64,000 bases of DNA from Cognaticolwellia beringensis (GTDB lineage Bacteria; Pseudomonadota; Gammaproteobacteria; Enterobacterales; Alteromonadaceae). Every line of letters begins with the position of its first letter. Position 1 is the stretch's first letter. Under the pieces are notes generated by a model. That model saw nothing but the letters and a program-made list of their open reading frames with translations. It did not search any database and had not been told where the DNA came from. A program made the translations under genes and the position numbers. The stretch is taken from NCBI RefSeq assembly GCF_002076895.1, contig NZ_CP020465.1, positions 372,001 through 436,000 of the forward strand. The letters run 5' to 3'. Of this stretch, positions 38,001-46,209 are shown one piece after another.

Positions 38001-38053
38001 CTGTATAATAATTTTATTTTAAAGTTACATTTTAAAATAAAATTATTATACAG
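38001..38053. repeat. Perfect 23-bp AT-rich inverted repeat
   Basis: The arms at 38001-38023 (starting CTGTATAATAATTTTATTTT) and 38031-38053 are exact reverse complements around a 7-base loop. It lies between the end of the chemotaxis operon and mlaA. It could work as a weak bidirectional terminator or a protein site, but the stem is almost pure A+T. Confidence 0.85.
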
Positions 38054-38142
38054 CTCGTGGTAAACTGCACGACTGAAAAAAAACTATATTATTTTTAGCC
38101 GTTAGACAAAGCGTTAAACGGCTAGTAAACAAGGACCGAGCA

Positions 38143-38943
38143 GTGAACAGAATAAAAAACATTGCATTGAAAACTCAAGCAATATTTAGTCTAAAACTTA
38201 TATTAACCGTAACGTTTTCGTTATTTCTAACGGCGTGTTCCACAACCCCTTCGTCAGAGCAAACTGTCTCTGATCCCAAAGATCCGTTAGAAGCTATTAA
38301 CCGACCATTTTGGACTTTTACTTGGGACTATGCAGATAAATACGTATTCAGACCAGCATCTCAAGGTTATGTTGAATATATGCCGACCGACTTACGTACA
38401 GGTGTTCTTAACATGGCACTTAACTTAAACGAACCTTCAACAATCATTAACCATTTGTTACAAGCAAAATTCACTGATGCAGCAAAATCAACCGGACGTT
38501 TTGTTTTGAATTCAACGGTGGGTTTATTAGGCTTTTTTGACCCCGCAAGTGACTTTGGTTGGAGTCGACAAGAAGAAGAATTCGGAGAAGTACTCGGCAG
38601 TTATGGTGTTGGTGATGGCCCTTTCTTAGTTGTGCCTGCGCTTGGTCCTTCATCAGTGCGTGAAGAAGTAGGGGATTTTGTTGATAGTTATTACTGGCCA
38701 CTTGCGGTGATCGATTTTTGGCCTAATTTATTACGTGCCGGTATTATCGGTTTAGAAGCGAGAGCGTCGTTTGCTGATCAAGAAGCCATTTTAAGGGATG
38801 CCATCGACCCTTATGAATTTGTCAAAAACGCCTATTTTCAAAATATGCAATACAAGGTTTATGACGGTAATCCACCGATCGAAGTTAACCAAGCAGAAGA
38901 AGAAAATATTGACGCCTACCTAGAAGAGCTAGAAGGAATGTAG
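38143..38943 (+). CDS. mlaA: Outer membrane lipid asymmetry lipoprotein MlaA (VacJ)
   Basis: 266 residues. MlaA takes misplaced phospholipids from the outer leaflet and passes them to MlaC. The lipobox is seen at FLTACSTT after a long basic and hydrophobic signal. The family core is clear: DPLEAINRPFWTFTWDYADKYVFRPASQGYVEYMP, STIINHLLQAK, RFVLNSTVGLLGFFDPASDFGW, EEFGEVLGSYGVGDGPFLVVPALGPSSVREEVG. The start is GTG 38143 after AAGGA. It is monocistronic and ends at a bidirectional terminator. It is unrelated to motility. Confidence 0.95.
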   Translation: MNRIKNIALKTQAIFSLKLILTVTFSLFLTACSTTPSSEQTVSDPKDPLEAINRPFWTFTWDYADKYVFRPASQGYVEYMPTDLRTGVLNMALNLNEPSTIINHLLQAKFTDAAKSTGRFVLNSTVGLLGFFDPASDFGWSRQEEEFGEVLGSYGVGDGPFLVVPALGPSSVREEVGDFVDSYYWPLAVIDFWPNLLRAGIIGLEARASFADQEAILRDAIDPYEFVKNAYFQNMQYKVYDGNPPIEVNQAEEENIDAYLEELEGM

Positions 38944-38974
38944 CCTTAATACATTTGTCATCATAAGTAGGAAT

Positions 38975-39003
38975 AAAAAAGCGAACTAATGTTCGCTTTT
39001 TTT
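38975..39003. terminator. Bidirectional terminator between mlaA and the convergent gene
   Basis: Six As, stem GCGAAC (38981-38986), loop TAAT, stem GTTCGC (38991-38996), seven Ts. It works in both directions; the stop codon of the minus-strand gene lies at the base of the loop. Confidence 0.88.
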
Positions 39004-39294
39004 ATATTGGGCAATCGCTTTATCAAGATGTTTTTGTGCAAAATACAACATAATAGGTCTTAACAGTACGAAATAGGCAATCAACACCACCGCCACAGAA
39101 GCTGCCAAGGCAAAGCCTTGTAAATTCGCGATAAACAGAAATGGCGGTAACAGCAGCATTAACTTAATAATATTCAATATAAATTTTTCAGGCGCAGAAA
39201 GCTTAGCTTGTGCCAGAGTTAAAATCGCTTGCCGTTGATGTAAGCTAAATTCATGCAGAGCCGGTATTTTATTGGAAGAAAAATAAATAGTCAT
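38986..39294 (-). CDS. Small membrane protein, possibly DUF6170 family
   Basis: 102 residues. Charged N-terminus of about 35 residues (FSSNKIPALHEFSLHQRQAI), a long hydrophobic part with two adjacent membrane helices (IIKLMLLLPPFLFIANLQGF and LAASVAVVLIAYFVLLRPIM), and a basic C-terminal tail. It reminds me of small uncharacterised proteins of marine Alteromonadales (DUF6170), but that recall is unverified. It is convergent with mlaA, and its stop codon lies inside the shared terminator hairpin. Function unknown. Confidence 0.6.
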   Translation of the reverse strand: MTIYFSSNKIPALHEFSLHQRQAILTLAQAKLSAPEKFILNIIKLMLLLPPFLFIANLQGFALAASVAVVLIAYFVLLRPIMLYFAQKHLDKAIAQYKKSEH

Positions 39295-40054
39295 AAAATT
39301 TTAAGTAAATATACAGATAAACACTAGAGGACCCTATGATACAAAAATGGCGCTTAATGTGCCATGAGCAAATACATTAGTTTAATAGATGTTTTGTAGG
39401 TCGGCATTTATGCCGTCGTTTTTGCTTTTTATTTACCTTGATGGGCTAAAGCCCAACCTACAAAAACCAGCAAGTTCCACAGTAGAATTTGATGCATGTT
39501 TTGTAGGTCGGCATTTATGCCGTCGTTTGAGGTTTATATTTACCTTGATGGGCTAAAGCCCAACCTACAAAAACCAGCAAGCTCCACAGTAGAATTTGGT
39601 GCGTGTTTTGTAGGTCGGCATTTATGCCGTCGGTTTAGGTGGGTTTAGGTTTTTATGTACCTTGATGGGCTAAAGCCCAACCTACAAAGGCCTGCAAGCT
39701 CCACGGTAGAATTTTATGTATGTTTTGTAGGTCGGCATTTATGCCGTCGGTTTAGGTGGGTTTATATTTACCTTGATGGGCTAAAGCCCAACCTACAAAG
39801 GCCTGCAAGCTCCACGGTAGAATTTGATGCATGTTTTGTAGGTCGGCATTTATGCCGTCGGTTTTGGTTTATATGTACCTTGATGGGCTAAAGCCCAACC
39901 TACAAAAACCAGCAAGCTCCACAGTAGAATTTTATGTATGTTTTGTAGGTCGGCATTTATGCCGTCGTTTTAGGCGACAAATACCTCTAAAGGGACTAAC
40001 TTAATATGATGCGCTAAACTTAACTTACAGGAAAATAAACAACAAGGAGGTTTT
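39295..40054. repeat. REP array, left of the RAYT gene (11 palindromes)
   Basis: Plus-oriented REPs start at 39396, 39503, 39610, 39727, 39838 and 39945 (stem CGGCATTTATGCCG). Minus-oriented REPs start at 39440, 39547, 39664, 39775 and 39882 (stem GGGCTAAAGCCC). Each is 22 bases. The array repeats with a period of 107-117 bp: plus REP, ~22-base spacer, minus REP, ~42-base spacer containing CCAGCAAGCTCCACAGTAG. From 39967 to 40054 there is only the RAYT leader with its ribosome site AAGGAGG. Confidence 0.93.
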
Positions 40055-40507
40055 ATGTCATGGAGTGATTTACGTAAAGGACGATATACTCAAGAGCATG
40101 GTGAATACTTTGTTACTTTCAATACCTACAATAAAATCCCACATTTTACAGATTTCAATTTAGCTTGTGTATTTTCTCAGCAAATAAACATTAATGAAGC
40201 TAAATACAGTTGCACTTGGATGAGTTGGGTTTTAATGCCTGATCATTTTCATGGTTTATTGCGATTAAATATCAAGGGTTCAACATTACCTAGAATAGTT
40301 GGAGCGCTTAAAGGAAATAGTAGCTTTATTATTAACAAAGAACGCGGACAGAAAGAGAGGTTTCGGCAGCCATCATTTTATGATCATGCTCTGAGAGTTG
40401 ATGACAACAGAAAGAAATTAGCTAGGTACATTATTGCTAATCCATTAAGAAAGGGACTGGTTAATAATATTGGTGATTACCCTTTTTGGAATTCAATTTA
40501 TTTGTAG
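40055..40507 (+). CDS. REP-associated tyrosine transposase (RAYT, Y1/HUH family)
   Basis: 150 residues. It belongs to the IS200/IS605-related Y1 transposases that act on REP sequences as single-strand nucleases. HUH motif HFH at residues 64-66 (VLMPDHFHGLL), the SFYDHALR segment, and the likely catalytic Tyr125 in LARYIIANPLRKGLV are all present. Unlike an IS it has no ends of its own and is embedded in an array of REPs with the GTAG foot, which such enzymes recognise in E. coli. A strong AAGGAGG stands before ATG 40055. The TAG stop (40505-40507) is part of the GTAG of the first REP on the right. The gene looks intact. Confidence 0.93.
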   Translation: MSWSDLRKGRYTQEHGEYFVTFNTYNKIPHFTDFNLACVFSQQININEAKYSCTWMSWVLMPDHFHGLLRLNIKGSTLPRIVGALKGNSSFIINKERGQKERFRQPSFYDHALRVDDNRKKLARYIIANPLRKGLVNNIGDYPFWNSIYL

Positions 40508-40676
40508 GTCGGCATTTATGCCGTCGGTTTTGCTTTTTATTTACCTTGATGGGCTAAAGCCCAACCTACAAAAACCTGCAAGCTCCACGGTAGAATTTGA
40601 TGGATGTTTTGTAGGTCGGCATTTATGCCGTCGGTTTTGGTTTATATTTACCTTGATGGGCTCAAGCCCAAGTTAC
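40504..40676. repeat. REP array, right of the RAYT gene (4 palindromes)
   Basis: Plus REPs at 40504-40525 and 40611-40632, minus REPs at 40548-40569 and 40655-40676; the last is degenerate (GGGCTCAAGCCC, AGTTAC foot). The same 107-bp unit as on the left continues across the gene, so the RAYT sits inside one array. Confidence 0.92.
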
Positions 40677-40805
40677 TGCAAACGACAATAAATGTTAAAT
40701 ATTGACTTTCGAAGCCTAATTTCAGATAAATTTGTTAAAACGAGTTCCTCAGTGGCGTGCAATTTGCTAGAATTGCGGCAATTTTTATCAGTAGGTAATT
40801 TTGAA

Positions 40806-41270
40806 ATGAATGTCATAGAAGCTAACTTTGATGCAACCGGTAAGAAATTCGCAATTGTTGTCTCTCGTTTTAATAGTTTTGTTGTTGAAAGTTTACTTGA
40901 AGGTGCTGTAGATGCACTTAAACGCCATGGTAATGTTGCCGATAACGACATTACAGTAATCCGTGTACCTGGTGCTTATGAGTTACCAGTTGCTGCTAAG
41001 AAAATTGCTGCGAAAGGTGGATACGATGGCATTATTGCTATTGGCGCCGTTATTCGTGGTGGAACGCCTCATTTTGATTTTGTTGCTGGCGAATGTAATA
41101 AAGGCTTAGCACAAGTGGCAATGGAGTATACTTTACCCGTGGCTTTTGGTGTTATCACCACCGACACTATTGAGCAAGCTATTGACCGTGCCGGCCTTAA
41201 AGTGGGCAATAAAGGCGCTGAAGCAGCATTAAGTGCTTTAGAAATGGTTAACGTGCTTGATAAGTTATAA
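40806..41270 (+). CDS. ribH: 6,7-dimethyl-8-ribityllumazine synthase
   Basis: 154 residues, standard length. It condenses 5-amino-6-ribitylaminouracil with dihydroxybutanone phosphate in riboflavin synthesis and forms icosahedral or decameric shells. Family marks are [63 protein letters not shown] and [20 protein letters not shown]. The start is ATG 40806 with TAGGT upstream; the frame stays open for 38 codons further back without support. Other rib genes are not adjacent; the REP array ends 130 bases before it. A -10-like TAGAAT at 40768-40773 may be its promoter. Confidence 0.96.
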   Translation: MNVIEANFDATGKKFAIVVSRFNSFVVESLLEGAVDALKRHGNVADNDITVIRVPGAYELPVAAKKIAAKGGYDGIIAIGAVIRGGTPHFDFVAGECNKGLAQVAMEYTLPVAFGVITTDTIEQAIDRAGLKVGNKGAEAALSALEMVNVLDKL

Positions 41271-41282
41271 CAGGAAAAATTT

Positions 41283-41699
41283 GTGAAACCATCACCTAGA
41301 AGAAAAGCCAGAGAGTTGGCAGTACAAGCTGTCTACTCTTGGCAGTTAAGTCAAAACAATATTGCTGAAATTGAGCTGAATTTTTTGACTGAAAATAGCG
41401 CACGTCGTTTTGATATTCCTTATTTTCAGGAATTATTTCGTGGTGTTTCAGCACAGGTTAGCAGCATTGATGAGAAAATATCTCCGCATGTTGCTCGACC
41501 ACTTAAAGATGTTGATCACGTTGAAAAAGCGATCCTACGCGTTGCGGTATTTGAATTAACTGAATCTCAAGACGTGCCTTATCGCGTTATCATTAACGAA
41601 GCCATTGAGTTAGCAAAATCATTTGGTGCCGATGATAGTCATAAGTTCGTTAACGGTGTTTTAGATAAAGTCGTTAAGCTAGTTCGTCCGAACGAATAG
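41283..41699 (+). CDS. nusB: Transcription antitermination factor NusB
   Basis: 138 residues, all-helical. NusB with NusE binds boxA RNA in rRNA antitermination. Marks: [20 protein letters not shown] at the N-terminus, [46 protein letters not shown] at the end. The start is GTG 41283, 12 bases after ribH, the ribH-nusB pairing common in proteobacteria. Confidence 0.96.
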   Translation: MKPSPRRKARELAVQAVYSWQLSQNNIAEIELNFLTENSARRFDIPYFQELFRGVSAQVSSIDEKISPHVARPLKDVDHVEKAILRVAVFELTESQDVPYRVIINEAIELAKSFGADDSHKFVNGVLDKVVKLVRPNE

Positions 41700-41717
41700 T
41701 CAAAATTTGGTTGTAAT

Positions 41718-42689
41718 ATGAAAGAGTTTGAATTGATCAAGCGCTTCTTTAGTGAGCAGGCGATTAAACGCAAGGATGTTGTACTTGGTATTGGTGATGA
41801 CTGCGCTATCGTCAGCCCCTCTGAGCGTCAAAATATTGCAATAACTACAGATACCTTAGTCGCTGGCGTTCATTTTCCACATGAAACCAGCGCACGCGCA
41901 ATTGGCCATAAATCAATTGCGGTGAATTTATCAGACCTAGCAGCTATGGGAGCCGAGCCAACCTGGATTTCTTTGGCGATAACCTTGCCAGAAGTTGATT
42001 TAAAATGGGTCGAAGAGTTTTGTCGTGGTGCCTTTGATTTGTGCGAGTTTTATAACGTGCAATTAATTGGTGGCGATACCACGCAAGGACCTTTAAGCAT
42101 TACAGTTACAGCTCAAGGTTTAGTGCCGGTAGGTAAGCATCTTATGCGCACAGGCGCTAAGGCCGGTGATTGGATTTATGTTACCGGTGAAATAGGTGAT
42201 GCAGCATTAGCCCTGAAACATATTTTCAAAGAGGTGGACGTTGCCCCAGAATATAGAGAAAGTGTTCAGCGTAGCTTAGACTTTCCAACACCAAGAATTC
42301 TTGCGGGACAAGCACTCCGAGGCTATGCAAGTTCGGCAATAGACCTGTCTGACGGTTTAATTGCAGATTTAGGTCATATTTGTACTGCATCTAAAGTCGG
42401 CGCTAATATCGTGCTAGATGATCTGCCAATTTCCAATGCATTGCGAGATACGGTTGGCTTAGAAAAAGCGTTTGAAATGACCTTAGCCGGTGGCGATGAC
42501 TATGAATTGTTATTTACGGTATCTGAAGATAATAAAGTCGGTATGGAAACGTCTTTAGCCAATACAACAAACACGATTACTTGTATTGGGCAGATTAACC
42601 GCAGTGAAAAAATAACCACTACATTAAATAATAAGCCTGTCGCTATTCATGCTAAAAGTTTCGAACATTTTTCTAATAGAAAAGATTAA
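41718..42689 (+). CDS. thiL: Thiamine-monophosphate kinase
   Basis: 323 residues. It phosphorylates thiamine phosphate to thiamine diphosphate. Glycine-rich and metal-binding motifs are visible: LGIGDDCAIVSPSERQNIAITTDTLVAGVHF, HKSIAVNLSDLAAMGAEPTW, LIGGDTTQGPLSITVTAQG, SSAIDLSDGLIADLGHI and the GGDDYELLFTV segment. It lies 18 bases after nusB and two bases before pgpA, so the four genes form one operon. Confidence 0.95.
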   Translation: MKEFELIKRFFSEQAIKRKDVVLGIGDDCAIVSPSERQNIAITTDTLVAGVHFPHETSARAIGHKSIAVNLSDLAAMGAEPTWISLAITLPEVDLKWVEEFCRGAFDLCEFYNVQLIGGDTTQGPLSITVTAQGLVPVGKHLMRTGAKAGDWIYVTGEIGDAALALKHIFKEVDVAPEYRESVQRSLDFPTPRILAGQALRGYASSAIDLSDGLIADLGHICTASKVGANIVLDDLPISNALRDTVGLEKAFEMTLAGGDDYELLFTVSEDNKVGMETSLANTTNTITCIGQINRSEKITTTLNNKPVAIHAKSFEHFSNRKD

Positions 42690-42691
42690 GC

Positions 42692-43165
42692 ATGAAAAAA
42701 TCTACAGCAAACTTTCGACTGTCAAATCCCATTCATTTTTTGGCATTAGGTTTTGGCAGTGGCTTAGCGCCTAAAGCGCCTGGCACCTTTGGTACCTTAG
42801 CCGCCATTCCATTATTGCTATTATTTGCACCACTCAGTAATGCCCTTTATCTGGCTGTATTGGTATTGATGAGCATTGCCGGTATCTACATTTGTGATAA
42901 AGCGGCAAAAGATGCTGGGGTACCCGATCATGGTGCAATAGTATGGGATGAGTTTGTTGGCTTTTTGATCACCATGTTCTTAATGCCAATCACTTGGCAA
43001 ACAGTACTTGTCGGTTTCGCATTATTCAGATTTTTCGACATTCTAAAACCTTGGCCCATTTCTTATCTAGACAAAAACTGCCATGGCGGATTTGGTATTA
43101 TGATAGACGATATTGTGGCAGGTATTGCCGCCTGGGCATGTATGTTTTTGATCTTTAAGTTTTAG
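42692..43165 (+). CDS. pgpA: Phosphatidylglycerophosphatase A
   Basis: 157-residue inner membrane phosphatase of phosphatidylglycerol synthesis. Recognisable pieces are HFLALGFGSGLAPKAPGTFGTLAAIPL, the acidic VWDEFVGFLITMF, FRFFDILKPWPISYLD and GGFGIMIDDIVAGI, which carry the metal-binding Asp/Glu residues. Several hydrophobic helices are present. It is the last gene of the ribH operon and is followed by AGCTGTCAG-type repeats. Confidence 0.95.
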   Translation: MKKSTANFRLSNPIHFLALGFGSGLAPKAPGTFGTLAAIPLLLLFAPLSNALYLAVLVLMSIAGIYICDKAAKDAGVPDHGAIVWDEFVGFLITMFLMPITWQTVLVGFALFRFFDILKPWPISYLDKNCHGGFGIMIDDIVAGIAAWACMFLIFKF

Positions 43166-43419
43166 AATCTTAACTGATAACAGATAGCTATCAGCTGTCA
43201 GTAAATAGAATTAGTTCTAAGTTCTAAGCTGTCAGTATGTTCAAAAGAAAAAACACGAGAAAGTGCTCGGTTTTAAACTGTAAGCTTGGTTTGGTTTGGT
43301 TTTTAACTGAAAGCTGACAGCTCAAAACTGAAAGTTATGTCTTTCTGACAGCTATGTCTTTCTGAAAACTAAAAGCTGACAGCGATCGATACACTGTCAG
43401 CTTTAGATACTTCTTTAAA
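43166..43419. repeat. pgpA-serA spacer with AGCTGWCAGCT repeats
   Basis: It holds repeated AGCTGTCAG / CTGACAGCT motifs (near 43191, 43224, 43313, 43347, 43374, 43394) and a CTGATA/TATCAG hairpin near the pgpA stop. The string AGTAAATAGAATTAGTTCTA recurs in the rpiA-fau spacer. There is no gene and no classical terminator. Confidence 0.75.
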
Positions 43420-44649
43420 CTAGTTTAACAATCTAACGCGTATAGTAGCGTCAATCTGTTTTAGCTCTTTCAATGCGAGTTCACGGTTTTCCACTTCAAT
43501 ATCAATAACCACATAACCAATTTGATCGGCTGTTTGTAAATATTGCGCGGCAATGTTGATGTTATGATTGGCAAACATTTGGTTGATTTGTGTTAAAACT
43601 CCAGGCTGATTACGATGAATATGTAATAAACGGCTGGTGCCAATATGCCCAGGTAATGATACTTCTGGAAAGTTCACTGCTGATAAAGTAGAGCCATTAT
43701 CTGAATACTTGGCAAGTTTACTGGCGACTTCAAGGCCAATGTTTTCTTGTGCTTCTTTAGTGCTACCACCAATATGGGGCGTTAAAATCACGTTGTCGAA
43801 GGCACGTAAAGGGCTAATAAACTCTTCATCGTTACTTTTTGGCTCAACTGGGAATACGTCGATAGCCGCACCGACAACTTTTTTACTGCTTAAGGCTTCT
43901 GCTAAGGCATCAATATCAACAACAGTGCCGCGTGAAGCATTAATAAAGATCACGCCGTCTTTCATTACTTCAAATTCTGCAGCGCCCATCATATTTTTCG
44001 TTTGAGGGGTTTCAGGGACGTGTAAGCTAATAACATCAGCTTCTTTCAACAATGTCGTCATGGTTGGAGCTTGGCTAGCGTTACCTAAAGGCAATTTAGT
44101 TTCAATATCGAAAAATCGAACTCTCATACCTAAAGTTTCAGCTAATATGCCTAGTTGCATACCAATATGGCCGTAACCAATAATACCTAAAGTTTTGCCT
44201 CTGGCTTCAACTGAACCTGCGGCAGATTTATTCCAAACACCACGGTGTGCTTGAGCACTTTTTTCAGGAATACCACGTAATAATAGTAAGGTTTCGCCTA
44301 AAACTAATTCAGCGACTGAACGGGTATTTGAGAACGGCGCGTTAAACACCGGAATACCTAAAGATTGTGCAGCAGCTTTATCTACTTGGTTGGTGCCAAT
44401 ACAGAAGCAACCAATAGCAACAAGCTTTTTAGCGTGGCTTAAAACATTCTTATTTAAGTCAGTACGAGAGCGAATACCAATAAAATGCACATTGGCAATT
44501 TTTTTAATTAGCTCTGCTTCTGAAAGTGAGGTTTTTAGATACTCTATATTTGAATAGCCTTTGTTTTTAAGCTCTTCAAGGGCACTTTGATGAACCCCCT
44601 CTAGAAGTAGTATCTTAATTTTGTCTTTCGCTAGTGAATTGTTGCTCAT
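43420..44649 (-). CDS. serA: D-3-phosphoglycerate dehydrogenase
   Basis: 409 residues, E. coli-type length with one C-terminal ACT domain. It commits 3-phosphoglycerate to serine synthesis. The NAD site is LGIIGYGHIGMQLGILAE. The catalytic Arg lies in FINASRGTVVDIDALAEAL, and the His in VILTPHIGGSTKEAQ. The ACT domain (HRNQPGVLTQINQMFANHNINIAAQYLQT) binds serine for feedback inhibition. It is transcribed away from rpiA's end with a 96-bp gap, probably as its own unit. Confidence 0.97.
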   Translation of the reverse strand: MSNNSLAKDKIKILLLEGVHQSALEELKNKGYSNIEYLKTSLSEAELIKKIANVHFIGIRSRTDLNKNVLSHAKKLVAIGCFCIGTNQVDKAAAQSLGIPVFNAPFSNTRSVAELVLGETLLLLRGIPEKSAQAHRGVWNKSAAGSVEARGKTLGIIGYGHIGMQLGILAETLGMRVRFFDIETKLPLGNASQAPTMTTLLKEADVISLHVPETPQTKNMMGAAEFEVMKDGVIFINASRGTVVDIDALAEALSSKKVVGAAIDVFPVEPKSNDEEFISPLRAFDNVILTPHIGGSTKEAQENIGLEVASKLAKYSDNGSTLSAVNFPEVSLPGHIGTSRLLHIHRNQPGVLTQINQMFANHNINIAAQYLQTADQIGYVVIDIEVENRELALKELKQIDATIRVRLLN

Positions 44650-44745
44650 GATAGTTTATCTTCTCTCGATCAAACATTTACTTATTAATATAAGTTTAGA
44701 TGGCTAGATATCTAAACTACCATATAGGGTATAAACTCTAAAGTG

Positions 44746-45402
44746 TTATTTTACTATTTTTGCACCATCAGCAGTGCCGATAATTAAGACATCTGCTGGA
44801 CGATTAGCGAACAAGCCATTAGTAACAACTCCTGCAATAGCATTAATGCTATTTTCTAGTGCTTTAGGATCGAGTATTTCTAAATTATGCACATCAATAA
44901 TAACATTACCATTGTCGGTAATAACGCCTTGTCGATAAGCAGGATCCCCGCCTAATTTCACCAGCTCTCTAGCAACATAACTACGTGCCATAGGTATCAC
45001 TTCCACCGGCAATGGAAAACGTCCTAACATAGGCACTTGCTTAGTATCATCAGCAATACAAACAAAAGTTTTAGCAACGGCAGCAACAATTTTCTCGCGG
45101 GTAAGGGCGGCACCGCCACCTTTTATCATATGCATATGAGGATTGATCTCATCAGCGCCATCAACATATACATCAATGCCGTCAACATTATTAAGATCAA
45201 ACACTTCAATGCCGTAAGACTTTAAACGTTCGGTTGAGCCATCAGAGCTTGAAACCGCACCAATAATTTTATCTTTGATAGTCGCAAGGGCATCGATAAA
45301 GTGATTCACCGTTGAGCCAGTACCGACACCAACAATAGTATCTGCTTTGATATAGTCGAGGGCTTTGATAGCCGCCGCTTTTTTCATGTCATCTTGAGTC
45401 AT
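44746..45402 (-). CDS. rpiA: Ribose-5-phosphate isomerase A
   Basis: 218 residues, usual length. It interconverts ribose 5-phosphate and ribulose 5-phosphate. Conserved blocks: [34 protein letters not shown], the catalytic [31 protein letters not shown], and [20 protein letters not shown]. It lies next to serA, the same neighbourhood as in E. coli. The start ATG at 45402 has AAAGAGAT upstream. Confidence 0.97.
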   Translation of the reverse strand: MTQDDMKKAAAIKALDYIKADTIVGVGTGSTVNHFIDALATIKDKIIGAVSSSDGSTERLKSYGIEVFDLNNVDGIDVYVDGADEINPHMHMIKGGGAALTREKIVAAVAKTFVCIADDTKQVPMLGRFPLPVEVIPMARSYVARELVKLGGDPAYRQGVITDNGNVIIDVHNLEILDPKALENSINAIAGVVTNGLFANRPADVLIIGTADGAKIVK

Positions 45403-45417
45403 AAAAATCTCTTTAAG

Positions 45418-45535
45418 TGTTAAATTAGAAGCTGTTAGTAAATAGAATTAGTTCTAAGTTTTAAGCTGTCAGCTATCAGTAAGTGATGGTTAGTCTTTAC
45501 TGAAAGCTTAAAACTGATAGCTTACAGCTATTCTT
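45418..45535. repeat. rpiA-fau spacer with AGCTGWCAGCT repeats
   Basis: AAGCTGTCAGCTATCAG and its inverted relatives (CTGATAGCTTACAGCT) fill this spacer. It shares a ~35-base string (AGTAAATAGAATTAGTTCTA and beyond) with the pgpA-serA spacer, so the two are copies of one element. Confidence 0.75.
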
Positions 45536-45573
45536 TCCTACTATTATAACAACAGTATTAACTAAATTAGCGT

Positions 45574-46209
45574 TTATTTATGTATGTTGAATTTATATTG
45601 CATAGTTGGAGTTACTATTTCAGGTAGTGGGATATCCCAGAGCTGAGAGGGTATTGCGGCTATTAATTGAATGTCATGCGCTAGACCTATAGGGTAAGGT
45701 TTAGTTAACTTTCTTTCATTAAAATTTTTCCCTTCATTCTCAAGGCGATATTGCGAATACCACGATGACAATGTCCTATCGTAAAACCCACCTCCCATGC
45801 CTAAACGATTGCCTGTTTGATCGAATGCGACCAAAGGCGTGAAAATTATATCTATTTCGTTAACTTTTTTTATCAGGCGTATATCGAGCTTAGGTTCTAA
45901 AATACCGTAGGTATTGGCTCTCATATCACTGTTTTCTTCATAATGAAGAAATAATAAGTGTCCTGGGCTAAAGGGATGAATAACCGGTAAATAGATGTTT
46001 TTTTTCTGCTGCCAACACCATTGTATAAATGGCATAGCGTCAAGCTCACTGTCGTTTGCTAAATAAATGGCAATGCTCTTCGCCGCTTGTACATCTGCCC
46101 TTGCGGTTAATTGGGAGAGTAAATCGTTCGAAAACTGCTGCTGCTCAATGTTAGTTAGACTCTGGCGTTTTGTTCTGATCAATTGTCTTATTTTATTTCG
46201 TGTGGGCAT
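45574..46209 (-). CDS. fau: 5-formyltetrahydrofolate cyclo-ligase
   Basis: 211 residues (ygfA/fau family). It converts 5-formyl-THF to methenyl-THF using ATP. Marks: NKIRQLIRTKRQSLT at the start, KNIYLPVIHP, the substrate/ATP region IIFTPLVAFDQTGNRLGMGGGFYDRTL, and YPIGLAHDIQLI. A TATAAT box on the minus strand (46255-46260) may be its promoter. In many gammaproteobacteria 6S RNA lies just upstream of this gene, but here a REP array begins about 65 bases away and I see no 6S RNA. Confidence 0.93.
   Translation of the reverse strand: MPTRNKIRQLIRTKRQSLTNIEQQQFSNDLLSQLTARADVQAAKSIAIYLANDSELDAMPFIQWCWQQKKNIYLPVIHPFSPGHLLFLHYEENSDMRANTYGILEPKLDIRLIKKVNEIDIIFTPLVAFDQTGNRLGMGGGFYDRTLSSWYSQYRLENEGKNFNERKLTKPYPIGLAHDIQLIAAIPSQLWDIPLPEIVTPTMQYKFNIHK

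Noticed and set aside
39655..39891. 78-residue open frame of repeated LDGLKPNLQRPASSTVEF
   Set aside because: Pure REP array sequence read in frame; the same peptide pieces appear at the other REP loci and on both strands.
39396..40676. CRISPR array
   Set aside because: Repeats alternate in orientation, spacers are themselves repeated, and no cas genes are near. The nearby nuclease is a RAYT.
40692..40805. 38-residue extension of RibH
   Set aside because: Orthologues begin at MNVIEANF; the extension covers the probable promoter and has no ribosome site.
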